Origin: DATDMG01 sp036518955
GTDB lineage: Bacteria > Actinomycetota > Actinomycetes > Actinomycetales > Kineosporiaceae
Direction of reading: 5' to 3'
Length of the DNA: 38,025 nt
Assembly: GCA_036518955.1 (NCBI GenBank)
Contig: DATDMG010000542.1
Location: forward strand, 1 to 38,025
The notes under the pieces: generated by a model
What the model saw: only the letters and a program-made list of their open reading frames with translations
What the model was told of the DNA's origin: nothing
The model's database searches: none
Translations under genes and position numbers: made by a program
In this document: positions 25,677-33,361 of the stretch, piece after piece
Numbering within the stretch: position 1 is the first letter of the stretch
Layout of the letters: the number at the start of each line of letters is the position of its first letter

Positions 25677-26489
25677 TCAGAAAGCCGGCCACGGAATCGG
25701 GTGGCGGCTGGCGCCGGGGCGGGGATGGCGGCCGGACTCCAGGAGCCGCGCGACGCGCATCCTCGTGCGCGTGACCTCGGCATCGGTCAACAACCGGCGC
25801 AACTCCTCGTGCAGCAAGCCCTCGTCGGCAAGGTCCCTGCACAGCGCGCGCAGCACCTCGATGATCTCGGCCGGCAGGCGGCGCCCGGCCCAGCCCCACA
25901 GTACCGTCCGCAGCTTCTCGTCGACGTTGAACGTCAGCCCATGGTCGACTCCGCAGACGCCGCCGCCGGGAGCACGCAGGATGTGGCCGCCCTTGCGGTC
26001 GGCGTTGTTGGCGACGACGTCGAACACCGCCATCCGGCGCAGGTCCGGGTCGTCGGCGTGGACCAGGCTCACCGGGGTGCCCTCGTAGTTCTGCGCGCGG
26101 AGCACCTGCAGCCAGCCAGGCGGCACCTGGTCGGGGGGGACGATGTCGACCAGGCCCGCCCCCGGATCGGAGATCTCCGGTGCGTCGTCGGCGCCGGTCT
26201 CGGTCCCGATCCACAGTTGCACGCTGCCTGGGCCGAACGGACCGTCACGGAGCACGGTCGGCGGGACGACGTCCCAGCCCAGGGCCGCGGACAGCACGTA
26301 GGCGGCGACCTCACGGTGGGCCAGTGTGCCGGTCGGGAAGTCCCACAGCGGCCGTTCCCCGGCCACCGGCTTGTACACGCACGCCGCCTCCACCCCGTCC
26401 AGCGTCACGGCGGAGTACAGGGTGGCGTTGCTGGCGTCGACGAGCCGGCCGCGCACCTCCAGCTGCCCGCGGCTGAGCAGGTCCAGCAC
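25677..26489 (-). CDS. SCO1664-family protein, PI3/4-kinase-like fold
   Basis: I recognise this as the conserved actinobacterial SCO1664 family; its function is not established. Kinase-like landmarks are visible: a candidate ATP-binding Lys40 in AACVYKPVAGERPLWDFP, a candidate helix-C Glu60 in HREVAAY, a catalytic-loop-like NNADRKGGH (161-169) and a metal-site-like VDHG (181-184). That order resembles PI3/PI4-kinase and HipA-type kinases. I chose the GTG at 26489 (270 residues), 27 bp after the DUF3090 stop. A GTG at 26588 would overlap DUF3090 by 73 bp and is the alternative. It sits between a zinc-ribbon DUF3090 protein and mshC. Confidence 0.8.
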   Translation of the reverse strand: MLDLLSRGQLEVRGRLVDASNATLYSAVTLDGVEAACVYKPVAGERPLWDFPTGTLAHREVAAYVLSAALGWDVVPPTVLRDGPFGPGSVQLWIGTETGADDAPEISDPGAGLVDIVPPDQVPPGWLQVLRAQNYEGTPVSLVHADDPDLRRMAVFDVVANNADRKGGHILRAPGGGVCGVDHGLTFNVDEKLRTVLWGWAGRRLPAEIIEVLRALCRDLADEGLLHEELRRLLTDAEVTRTRMRVARLLESGRHPRPGASRHPIPWPAF

Positions 26490-26515
26490 GCCGCCCGGTT
26501 CGACAGCCTGGCTGA

Positions 26516-27073
26516 TCAGCGCCGGTATCCGTTCGCGCGCGGGCAGATGTGTCCTTCGGGGTCGAGCGGCCCGGTGCAGAACGGGCACGGCGGCCGGCCG
26601 GCGGCGACGACGGCGATCGCGCGCTTGGCGAAGGCGCGCGCCGCGGCACCGGTCAGGCTGACCCGAAGCATCGACCCGAGCTCGGCCTCCTCGTCCGCGG
26701 CGTCAGGGTCGTCCGACCCGGCGCCCTCCGCGAAGCACTCGATCACCACGCGCTGGTTCTCGCCGTCCCAGGCGAGGCTCATCGTGCCGACCCGGAACTC
26801 CTCGTCGATCGGGGTGTCCAGGGGGTCGTTGTCCTCAGAGTCGGCGGTGGCCAGCGCCGGGACCGGGGCCGAACCGCCGGTCCGGCGTAGCACCTCGTCC
26901 AGGAGTTCGTCGACGCGCTCGGCGAGCACGGATACCTGGGCCTTCTCCAGAGCGACGCTGGTCACCCGGCCGCCGGTGCGCGCCTGGAGGAAGAATGTGC
27001 GCGAGCCGGGCTGACCCACCGTGCCGGCGACGAACCGGTCGGGGGGGTCGTAGTCGTAGACCTGGCGAGGCAT
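26516..27073 (-). CDS. DUF3090 family protein with C-terminal zinc ribbon
   Basis: The 185-residue protein starts MPRQVYDYDPPDRFVAGTVGQPG, the usual DUF3090 opening. It has FFLQARTGGRVTSVALEKAQV and ends with a zinc-ribbon-like CPFCTGPLDPEGHICPRANGYRR. The four ligands are two Cys in CPFC, then His and Cys in HICPR. A central acidic stretch (about 98-135) divides the two halves. The biochemical role is unknown. It lies 9 bp after the histidine phosphatase gene and is followed by the SCO1664-family gene, an order conserved in other actinomycetes. Co-translation is likely. Confidence 0.9.
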   Translation of the reverse strand: MPRQVYDYDPPDRFVAGTVGQPGSRTFFLQARTGGRVTSVALEKAQVSVLAERVDELLDEVLRRTGGSAPVPALATADSEDNDPLDTPIDEEFRVGTMSLAWDGENQRVVIECFAEGAGSDDPDAADEEAELGSMLRVSLTGAAARAFAKRAIAVVAAGRPPCPFCTGPLDPEGHICPRANGYRR

Positions 27074-27082
27074 GGCACGACC

Positions 27083-27850
27083 CTACGGCGTCGCGGCCCG
27101 GACAGCACCGTGCACCCCGGTCTCGCCACCCCCCCGGGCGTCGGAGGCCGAGAGGCGCCGCCGGCCGGCCGGCCGGCGCCGCCCCCGACGGGGGGGCGGG
27201 GCGAGAGTGCCCAGGTCGCCGCCGGTGTCGTTGATCCGCAGCGCGAACGGGCGAAGCGCGGTGTACCGGACGACGGAGACCGAGCAGGGGTCGACCACGA
27301 TCCGCTGGAAGGCGTCCAGGTGCATGCCGAGAGCGTCCGCCAGCAAGGCCTTGATCACGTCACCGTGGGAGACGGCCGCCCAGACCGCGTCGTCGCCGTG
27401 GGTGCCCGCCACCGCGGCATCGTGCGCCCGGACGGCGGCGACCGCCCGGTGTTGCATGTCAGGCATCGACTCCCCCTCCTCCCCCGGGAACGTCACCGCC
27501 GACGGGTGCGCCTGGACGACGCGCCACAGCGGGTCCCGGCTGAGCTCCTTGAGCGGGCGCCCGGTCCAGTCGCCGTAGCGGCACTCCCCCAGCCGGTCGT
27601 CGACGACCGGCTCCGGCCGGGCCGCACCGCGCGGCCCGGGGACGGCGACGATCGCAGCCGTCGTCTCCTGGCACCGTTGCAGCGGACTGGTCACGATCGC
27701 CGCGAGCGGCAGCGTCGCCATCCGACGGCCGAGGTCGGTCGCCTGGGCCTGGCCGGTGTCGTCCAGCCCGATCCCGGGGGTCCAGCCCGCCAGGACGCCT
27801 CCGGCGTTGGCCGTCGTCCGGCCGTGACGGACAAGCAGCACGGTGGGCAC
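27083..27850 (-). CDS. Histidine phosphatase superfamily protein (MSMEG_4193-like)
   Basis: This 255-residue enzyme has the RHGRT catalytic motif at residues 8-12 (LLVRHGRTTANAGG), with the phosphorylated His. It also has the conserved Arg in SPLQRCQET, the Glu in LGECRYGDW and the second His in VSHGDVIKALLADALG. It probably removes phosphate from a small metabolite; the substrate is unknown. The last 45 or so residues are basic and Arg/Gly-rich and look like poorly conserved sequence. The start is the GTG at 27850. It is 48 bp downstream of uppP and 9 bp upstream of DUF3090. Confidence 0.9.
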   Translation of the reverse strand: MPTVLLVRHGRTTANAGGVLAGWTPGIGLDDTGQAQATDLGRRMATLPLAAIVTSPLQRCQETTAAIVAVPGPRGAARPEPVVDDRLGECRYGDWTGRPLKELSRDPLWRVVQAHPSAVTFPGEEGESMPDMQHRAVAAVRAHDAAVAGTHGDDAVWAAVSHGDVIKALLADALGMHLDAFQRIVVDPCSVSVVRYTALRPFALRINDTGGDLGTLAPPPRRGRRRPAGRRRLSASDARGGGETGVHGAVRAATP

Positions 27851-27898
27851 GCGACCTAGGGTAGGGGGTGGGCTGCAGGCCCACCCGGGCGACCCGGG

Positions 27899-28735
27899 TC
27901 AGGTCGGCGACAGCACCCCGGTGAGCAGCAGGCCGGCGACCGTCAGCCCGGCCAGCACCCGGTAGGCGACGAAGACGGTGATCGGGTGCCGAGCGACCAG
28001 CCGTAGCAGCCAGGCGATGCTGGCGTACGCCACCACGAAGCTGACGGCGGTGCCCAGCGCCAGCTCTCCCCAGCTCACCACCGTGGTGTCGACGTCCTTG
28101 AGCTCGTACACCGCGGCCCCGGTGAGCGCCGGGATCGCCAGGAAGAAGGACAGCCGGGTCGCCGCCACCCGGGTGGCGCCCTGCAGCAGGCCGGCCGAGA
28201 TCGTGGCGCCCGACCGGGACACGCCCGGGATCAGGGCGATGCACTGCGCCAGGCCGATGGTCAGCACCTGGCCCAGGCTGAGTTCCTCCTCGCCGTACTT
28301 CTGAGCGGCCCGGGCCTCGGCGACGTACATCACCCCGCTCCACGCGACCAACGCCCCCGCGACCACCCAGAGGTTGCGCAACGGGCCGGCGATCAGGTCC
28401 TTGGCGGCGAAGCCGACGAGGGCGATCGGCACGGAGCCGGCGATCACGGTCCACGCGAACCGGTAGTCCGCACGTTGCCGGGCCTCGGCCGAGACCAGGC
28501 CACTGCCCCAGGCCCGGACGAGCCGGACGATGTCGGCGCGGAAGTACAGGAACGTCGCGACGATCGCCCCGAACTGGATGATCGCGGTGAACGCGGTGAC
28601 TGCCGGAGCGTCGACCGGGATGCCGAGCAGTCCCTCGGCGACGGTCAGGTGTCCGGTACTGGACACCGGCAGGAACTCCGTGAGTCCCTCGACGATTCCG
28701 AGCAGTACGGCGTCCGCGGTGCCGATGCCACTCAC
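27899..28735 (-). CDS. uppP: Undecaprenyl-diphosphatase UppP (BacA)
   Basis: UppP regenerates undecaprenyl phosphate, the lipid carrier for peptidoglycan synthesis, and confers bacitracin tolerance when abundant. The 278-residue membrane protein has both signature motifs: EGLTEFLPVSSTGH near the N-terminus and PGVSRSGATIS in the middle, with Arg and Ser in the active site. It has about eight helices. The GTG at 28735 overlaps the stop of the preceding LLM oxidoreductase gene as GTGA, so the two are translationally coupled. Confidence 0.96.
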   Translation of the reverse strand: MSGIGTADAVLLGIVEGLTEFLPVSSTGHLTVAEGLLGIPVDAPAVTAFTAIIQFGAIVATFLYFRADIVRLVRAWGSGLVSAEARQRADYRFAWTVIAGSVPIALVGFAAKDLIAGPLRNLWVVAGALVAWSGVMYVAEARAAQKYGEEELSLGQVLTIGLAQCIALIPGVSRSGATISAGLLQGATRVAATRLSFFLAIPALTGAAVYELKDVDTTVVSWGELALGTAVSFVVAYASIAWLLRLVARHPITVFVAYRVLAGLTVAGLLLTGVLSPT

Positions 28736-29796
28736 ACCAAGCCAGCCCTTTCGATCGCTGTGACGGCGGCTCGCAGCGTTTCGACGCGGGCCGTGGGGTT
28801 CTGCGCGAAGGGGGTGACCGCGAGCGTGGTCACCCCGATGTCAGCGTAGGCGTGAAGCCGGTCGGCGATGCGCTCGACCGGGCCCACCAGGCTGGTGGCA
28901 TCGATGAACTCGGCCGGGACGGCGCGCGCGGCGTCCCGCGGGTTGCCGGCCAGGAACAGGTCCTGGACCTGTGCTGCGGCCTGCTCGAACCCCATCCGCC
29001 GGGCGAGGTCGTTGTAGAAGTTGTGTCGTCGGCTGCCCATGCCGCCCAGATAGAGCGCAGCGTACCGGCGGATCGGCTCGGCGGCGGCCTCGACGTCCGG
29101 GCCCACGCTCACCGGGACGGTCGGGACGATCTCGAAGCGGTCGAGCGGGTCCGTGCCCGGTTCGGTGTCGTGGCCGGCGATCCGGCGGCCCTCCCGGATC
29201 GCGGCGAGGGTGGGCTGGGCGTGCTCGGGGGCGAAGAACACGCCGAGCACGCCGTCCGCGATCTCTCCGGCGAGACGGCAGTTGCGAGGGCCGGTGGCGG
29301 CCAGGTACAGCGGGATCCGCTCCCGCACGCGGCGGACTCCCAGCCGCAGCGGCCGGCCCTCCCCGTCGGGCAGCGGCAGGTGCCAGTGGGCTCCCTGGTA
29401 GGCGACGTCCGTGCGGGCCAGGGCGAGTCGGACGACGTCCACGTACTCCCGGGTGCGCTCCAGTGGGTGCTCGAACCGGACGCCGTGCCACCCCTCCGAC
29501 ACCTGGGGCCCGCTCACCCCCAGTCCGAGCCGGAACCGGCCGTCGCTCAGGGTGTCCAGGCTGGCAGCGGTCATCGCGGTCATCGCGGGCGTGCGGCCGG
29601 GGATCTGCAGGACGGCGGAGCCCAGGCCGATCCGCTGCGTCCGGGCGCCTACCCAGGCCAACACCGACACCGCATCGGAGGCATACGCCTCGGCCGCCCA
29701 GACGCAGTCGTAGCCGAGGTGCTCGGCGGCCACCGCCAGATCCAGCCAGGAGGCGTCGTTACCTGCGGAGGATCCCAGGTTCACGGCCAGTCTCAT
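28732..29796 (-). CDS. LLM-class F420-dependent oxidoreductase
   Basis: The 354-residue protein is a luciferase-like TIM-barrel enzyme. It shows MRLAVNLGSSAG at strand 1, GYDCVWAAEAYASDAVSVLAWVGARTQRIGLGSAV, and the family motif FRLGLGVSGPQVSEGWHGVRF. LYLAATGPRNCRLAGEIADGVL follows. The sequence fits the F420-using LLM group rather than FMN monooxygenases. It heads the minus-strand run that continues with uppP. The ATG at 29796 is used, with no strong ribosome binding site. The 242-bp gap to the divergent aldo/keto reductase should hold promoters in both directions. Confidence 0.9.
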   Translation of the reverse strand: MRLAVNLGSSAGNDASWLDLAVAAEHLGYDCVWAAEAYASDAVSVLAWVGARTQRIGLGSAVLQIPGRTPAMTAMTAASLDTLSDGRFRLGLGVSGPQVSEGWHGVRFEHPLERTREYVDVVRLALARTDVAYQGAHWHLPLPDGEGRPLRLGVRRVRERIPLYLAATGPRNCRLAGEIADGVLGVFFAPEHAQPTLAAIREGRRIAGHDTEPGTDPLDRFEIVPTVPVSVGPDVEAAAEPIRRYAALYLGGMGSRRHNFYNDLARRMGFEQAAAQVQDLFLAGNPRDAARAVPAEFIDATSLVGPVERIADRLHAYADIGVTTLAVTPFAQNPTARVETLRAAVTAIERAGLV

Positions 29797-30038
29797 GATG
29801 CTGCGAGGGTACTGGCGGCGGGGCGGTCAGGCGGTACGGACGGCGCAGGGCGCGCGGGTTTCCCGCGTGAACAGTTGGCTGCCCGGCGGCGGCCGGTGGG
29901 CCGGCCGCGGCCGCCGGTGGGTCTGCACGGATCGCTCCCAGTACGTCCCGAGCGGTCACCGTCCACCCCGGACGGGCGTCCGACCAGGCCGTTCAGCCTC
30001 CACGTGGTCGGGCCGAGAGCCCACTAGGTTGGTCGCTC

Positions 30039-31010
30039 GTGGAGGAGCGTCTGGTCGGCCGCAGCGGCCTTCGGGTGTCGCGGCTGGGTCTTGGCACCCT
30101 GACCTGGGGGCGTGACACCGACGCGCAGGAGGCCGGCGACCTGTTGCGGTCGTTCGTCGACGCCGGGGGGACCCTGCTCGACACCGCCTCGTCCTACGGC
30201 GACGGTGCCGCCGAGGAGCTGATCGGTTCGTTGCTCGGGGATCTCGTCCGGCGCGAGGACGTCGTGCTGTGCTCCAAGGGCGGGATCGTGCGCCGGGAAG
30301 GTGGGCGCCGGGTCGACCCCTCCCGCACCACTTTGTTGTGCGATCTCGACCGGTCGTTGCGGCGGCTGCGGACCGATCACCTCGACCTGTGGCTGGTGCA
30401 CGGCTGGAACGTCCTGGTCCCGATCGAGGAGACCCTCACCGCGCTGGACGACGCGGTCCGATCCGGTCGGGCCCGGTACGTAGGGATCTCCAACTACTCG
30501 GGCTGGCAGACCGCGCACGCGGCGACCCTGCTGGGGCAGCTCTCGCCCGGGAACCGGCTGGTCGCCACGCAGGTGGAGTACTCCCTGGTGCAGCGCGGGG
30601 TGGAACGGGAGGTGGCACCGGCGGCGTCCGCGCTCGGCCTGGGGCTGCTGGCCTGGTCGCCGTTGGGGCGCGGCGTCCTCACCGGCAAGTACCGGACCGG
30701 GACGCCGGCCGACTCTCGGGGTGCCTCCCCGCACCTGTCCGCCTTCGTCGGCCGGTACCTCAACGCCCCGTCACGACGGGTGGTCGACGCGGTGATCACA
30801 GCCGCCGACGGGCTGGGGTGCTCGCCGGTCGAGGTGGCGCTGGCCTGGTTACGGAGCCGTGAGCCGGTGAGCTCGATGCTCGTGGGCGCCCGGACGGCGG
30901 CCCAGTTGCGCGCGGCCATCGCCAGTGAGGAGGTCGAGCTTCCGGCCGAGATCCACGCCGCCCTGGACGAGGTCTCCCGGCCGGAGATCGGTTACCCCGA
31001 ACGCTTCTGA
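30039..31010 (+). CDS. Aldo/keto reductase
   Basis: This 323-residue NADPH-dependent reductase has the AKR tetrad: Asp and Tyr in DTASSYGDG, Lys in CSKGG, and His in LWLVHGWN. The nucleotide-binding C-terminal part (VGARTAAQLRAAIASEEVELP) fits the family. The closing EIGYPERF is typical of the YajO/Tas-like branch. The start is the GTG at 30039. No ribosome binding site precedes it, so it may be leaderless. It is divergent from the LLM gene. Its last 19 bp overlap the 3' end of the acidic protein gene on the other strand. Confidence 0.92.
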   Translation: MEERLVGRSGLRVSRLGLGTLTWGRDTDAQEAGDLLRSFVDAGGTLLDTASSYGDGAAEELIGSLLGDLVRREDVVLCSKGGIVRREGGRRVDPSRTTLLCDLDRSLRRLRTDHLDLWLVHGWNVLVPIEETLTALDDAVRSGRARYVGISNYSGWQTAHAATLLGQLSPGNRLVATQVEYSLVQRGVEREVAPAASALGLGLLAWSPLGRGVLTGKYRTGTPADSRGASPHLSAFVGRYLNAPSRRVVDAVITAADGLGCSPVEVALAWLRSREPVSSMLVGARTAAQLRAAIASEEVELPAEIHAALDEVSRPEIGYPERF

Positions 31011-31387
31011 CCGGACCGGCCGCCGTTCATCCGGTCGACGCCGTCGACGCGGACGTCGACGTCCTCGAGGTCCTCCTCGTCGTCCTCGAGGTCCTCCTCG
31101 TCGAGGTCGTCCTCCTCGTCGAGTTCCTCGTCGAGGTCGTCGTCGAGTTCCTCGTCGTCCAACTCGTCGTCGAGGTCGTCGTCGTTGTCCTCCACGAGGA
31201 CGAACGGAGTCACCTCGTCGTAGGAGTCGTAGAGCGCGTCATCGTAGGTCTCGAAGGCGTCGGCCAGGGTCTGGTAGGCGGCGGACACGGCAGGGTCGGC
31301 CTCACCAGCCCGCCGCGTCACGGCGTCGAAGTGTGCCTCGAGGGCCGCGACGAGGCGGTCGAGCGCGTCGCGCGGAGCGGTCGTCAT
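30992..31387 (-). CDS. Highly acidic small protein with Asp/Glu-rich C-terminal half
   Basis: The 131-residue product has an ordered-looking N-terminal half (MTTAPRDALDRLVAALEAHF through DAFETYDDALYDSYDEVTP) followed by about 45 residues of almost only D, E and L. A basic tail (GGRSGQKRSG) closes it. Relatives in Streptomyces are sometimes labelled primosomal protein, but I see no evidence of such a role. The ATG at 31387 is 36 bp from the divergent DUF5703 start. The frame extends seven codons to 31408, which is less likely. The last 19 bp overlap the convergent aldo/keto reductase. Confidence 0.72.
   Translation of the reverse strand: MTTAPRDALDRLVAALEAHFDAVTRRAGEADPAVSAAYQTLADAFETYDDALYDSYDEVTPFVLVEDNDDDLDDELDDEELDDDLDEELDEEDDLDEEDLEDDEEDLEDVDVRVDGVDRMNGGRSGQKRSG
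31061..31102. repeat. Perfect 21-bp tandem duplication in acidic gene
   Basis: Bases 31061-31081 and 31082-31102 are identical copies of a 21-mer beginning gtcctcgaggtcctcctc. It lies within a longer stretch (to about 31196) of degenerate gtc/ctc/gag triplets that encodes the Asp/Glu run. The unit is a multiple of three, so the frame is kept. Confidence 0.9.
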
Positions 31388-31423
31388 GGCACGACCGTAT
31401 CTGTTCATGGTGACATTGGGGCG

Positions 31424-31666
31424 ATGACTTCCTCCACGCCACGGCCTGTTCCCCCGCTGGCCGACGACTTGCCTCCGGACCGTGGGGAGTACGAGTACCG
31501 ATTGCTCACCATGACCCGTGGTTCGTCACGTGCTGAGGTTAGGCGGGTACTCACCGAGTATGCCGAGTACGAGCGCTGGGAGTTGGCACGCGTTCAGCTC
31601 CTGATGAACGGAACGCGTCGGATCTGGTTGCGACGCAAGATTATCCGCGTGGTCCGGACCGGCTGA
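31424..31666 (+). CDS. DUF5703 family protein
   Basis: The 80-residue protein has the family core EYEYRLLTMTRGSSRAEVRRVLTEYAEYERWELARVQLLMNGTRRIWLRRKIIRV, a short alpha/beta domain with a strongly basic end. The function is unknown. The ATG at 31424 is favoured because it keeps the gene clear of the divergent acidic-protein gene. The short gap suggests shared promoter DNA and possibly a leaderless transcript. The permease gene follows after about 100 bp. Confidence 0.8.
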   Translation: MTSSTPRPVPPLADDLPPDRGEYEYRLLTMTRGSSRAEVRRVLTEYAEYERWELARVQLLMNGTRRIWLRRKIIRVVRTG

Positions 31667-31767
31667 CGGGCAGCGGTCCGGAACCTGGTCCATGACCGGT
31701 GCATGAAGGGCACCGCACCGGGTACCTCGATCATCCGGACGGCGTCCCTACGGGAGGGGTGGTCCGC

Positions 31768-33285
31768 ATGCCGGGATCAATGGGCCGCACGGGAGGGATC
31801 TTCCGCACGAAGGGCGTGGAGCAGTCCCTCTCGGACACCGATATCGTCGATCACCGGCTGAGACGGGACCTGTCAGCCCTGGATCTGACGGTCTTCGGCG
31901 TCGCCGTCATCATCGGCACCGGCATTTTCGTGCTCACCGGTCGGGCCGCCGGGGAGCAGGCCGGACCGGCTGTCGCCCTGTCCTTCGTGGTGGCGGGGAT
32001 CACCTGTGGCCTGGCCGCGCTGTGCTACGCGGAGTTCGCCTCGACCGTGCCGGTAGCAGGGTCGGCGTACACCTTCAGCTACGCCACGCTCGGCGAGCTG
32101 GTCGCCTGGATCATCGGCTGGGACCTGGTGCTGGAGCTCGCCCTCGGAGCCAGTACGGTGGCCGTCGGCTGGTCGCAGTACTTCGCCGACGTGCTCAAGG
32201 CGACGGGGATCACCGTGCCGCGGCGCATCTACACCGAGTCCCCGTCGCTGCACTCTCCCAACCTGATCGCCGCGGTGATCGTGATGTCCCTGACCGGCGT
32301 ACTCTGCCTGGGAATCAAGGTCTCGGCCCGGGTCAACGCCGTGATTGTGGCCATCAAGCTCGCGATCGTGCTCTTCGTGATCATCGCTGGCCTTTTCTAC
32401 CTGAAGGCGACCAACTACTCCCCGTTCATTCCGCCGTCAGGCTCCCAGGGTGCGCCGGGAGCCAAGGCCTCGCCCTCGCTCCTGCAGGATCTCGGGGTCT
32501 CGACCGGCTCGTTCGGGGTAGCCGGGATCTTCACCGCGGCGGCGCTGGTGTTCTTCGCGTTCATCGGATTCGACATCGTCGCCACGGCGGCCGAGGAGAC
32601 CCGCAACCCGCAGCGCGACCTCCCCCGCGGCATCATCGGCTCATTGGTGATCTGCACCTTGCTGTACGTGGCGGTCTCCGTGGTCGTGACCGGGATGGTG
32701 AAGTTCAACCGGTTGAGCACGTCCGCCCCACTGGCGGAGGCGTTCCGGGCCGTCGGCCGCCCAGGGTTCGCGACGGTGATCAGCGTGGGAGCGCTGGCCG
32801 GGCTGACGACGGTCATGATGGTGCTGATGCTCGGGCAGTCCCGGGTGTTCTTCGCGATGAGCCGGGACCGCCTGCTCCCCCCGGTCTTCTCCCGAGTGTC
32901 CCCGCGCACCCGGGTGCCGGTCCGAGTCACCGTCACCACCGGTGCCGTGGTCGCCGTGATCTCCGCGCTGCTGCCGCTCAGCGCGCTGGCCGAACTGGTG
33001 AACATCGGGACGCTGTTCGCGTTCGTGCTGGTCGCGATCGCGGTCCTGGTACTGCGGCGGAGCCGGCCGGACCTGCCGCGGGCCTTCCGCGTACCGGGCG
33101 TTCCCGTCGTCCCGATCCTCTCGGTGCTCGCCTCGCTCTACCTGATGCTGAACTTGCCCGGGATGACCTGGTTGCGATTCCTGATCTGGATGGTCATCGG
33201 CCTGGTGGTCTACGCGAGCTACGGGTGGCGGCACTCGGGGCTGGCCGGTGCCAGCGGTCGCAGCCACGTGGACGAACGAGTCTGA
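31768..33285 (+). CDS. APC-family amino acid permease, cationic type
   Basis: This 505-residue transporter has about 12 membrane segments. The first is LTVFGVAVIIGTGIFVLTGRAAGEQAGPA, the substrate-binding G-T-G-I-F helix of the APC superfamily. The loop FFAFIGFDIVATAAEETRNPQRDLPRGIIGSL is typical of the YfnA/CAT branch that carries basic or neutral amino acids. The soluble N-terminus (about 40 residues) contains the CAT-like phrase HRLRRDLSALDL. The start at ATG 31768 has GGGAGGGG about 10 bp upstream. It converges on the M20 peptidase; a joint peptide or amino-acid utilisation role is only a guess. Confidence 0.92.
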   Translation: MPGSMGRTGGIFRTKGVEQSLSDTDIVDHRLRRDLSALDLTVFGVAVIIGTGIFVLTGRAAGEQAGPAVALSFVVAGITCGLAALCYAEFASTVPVAGSAYTFSYATLGELVAWIIGWDLVLELALGASTVAVGWSQYFADVLKATGITVPRRIYTESPSLHSPNLIAAVIVMSLTGVLCLGIKVSARVNAVIVAIKLAIVLFVIIAGLFYLKATNYSPFIPPSGSQGAPGAKASPSLLQDLGVSTGSFGVAGIFTAAALVFFAFIGFDIVATAAEETRNPQRDLPRGIIGSLVICTLLYVAVSVVVTGMVKFNRLSTSAPLAEAFRAVGRPGFATVISVGALAGLTTVMMVLMLGQSRVFFAMSRDRLLPPVFSRVSPRTRVPVRVTVTTGAVVAVISALLPLSALAELVNIGTLFAFVLVAIAVLVLRRSRPDLPRAFRVPGVPVVPILSVLASLYLMLNLPGMTWLRFLIWMVIGLVVYASYGWRHSGLAGASGRSHVDERV

Positions 33286-33327
33286 GGCACTCGTCCGCGG
33301 CCTTGCCGGGCGCCACCCGGTCAGGAC

Positions 33328-33361
33328 GCCGCCTGCCACGCGGTGCCGCCTGCTATGCGGT
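33328..33361. repeat. Tandem 17-bp near-repeat spanning a stop codon
   Basis: Copies at 33328-33344 and 33345-33361 share gccgcctgc....gcggt and differ at three positions. The second copy contains the TAG stop of the M20 peptidase gene (33353-33355, minus strand). The repeat therefore straddles the 3' end of that gene. Confidence 0.75.

Noticed and set aside
24209..25774. A 521-codon plus-strand open frame
   Set aside because: It is antisense to mshC and no family features are visible.
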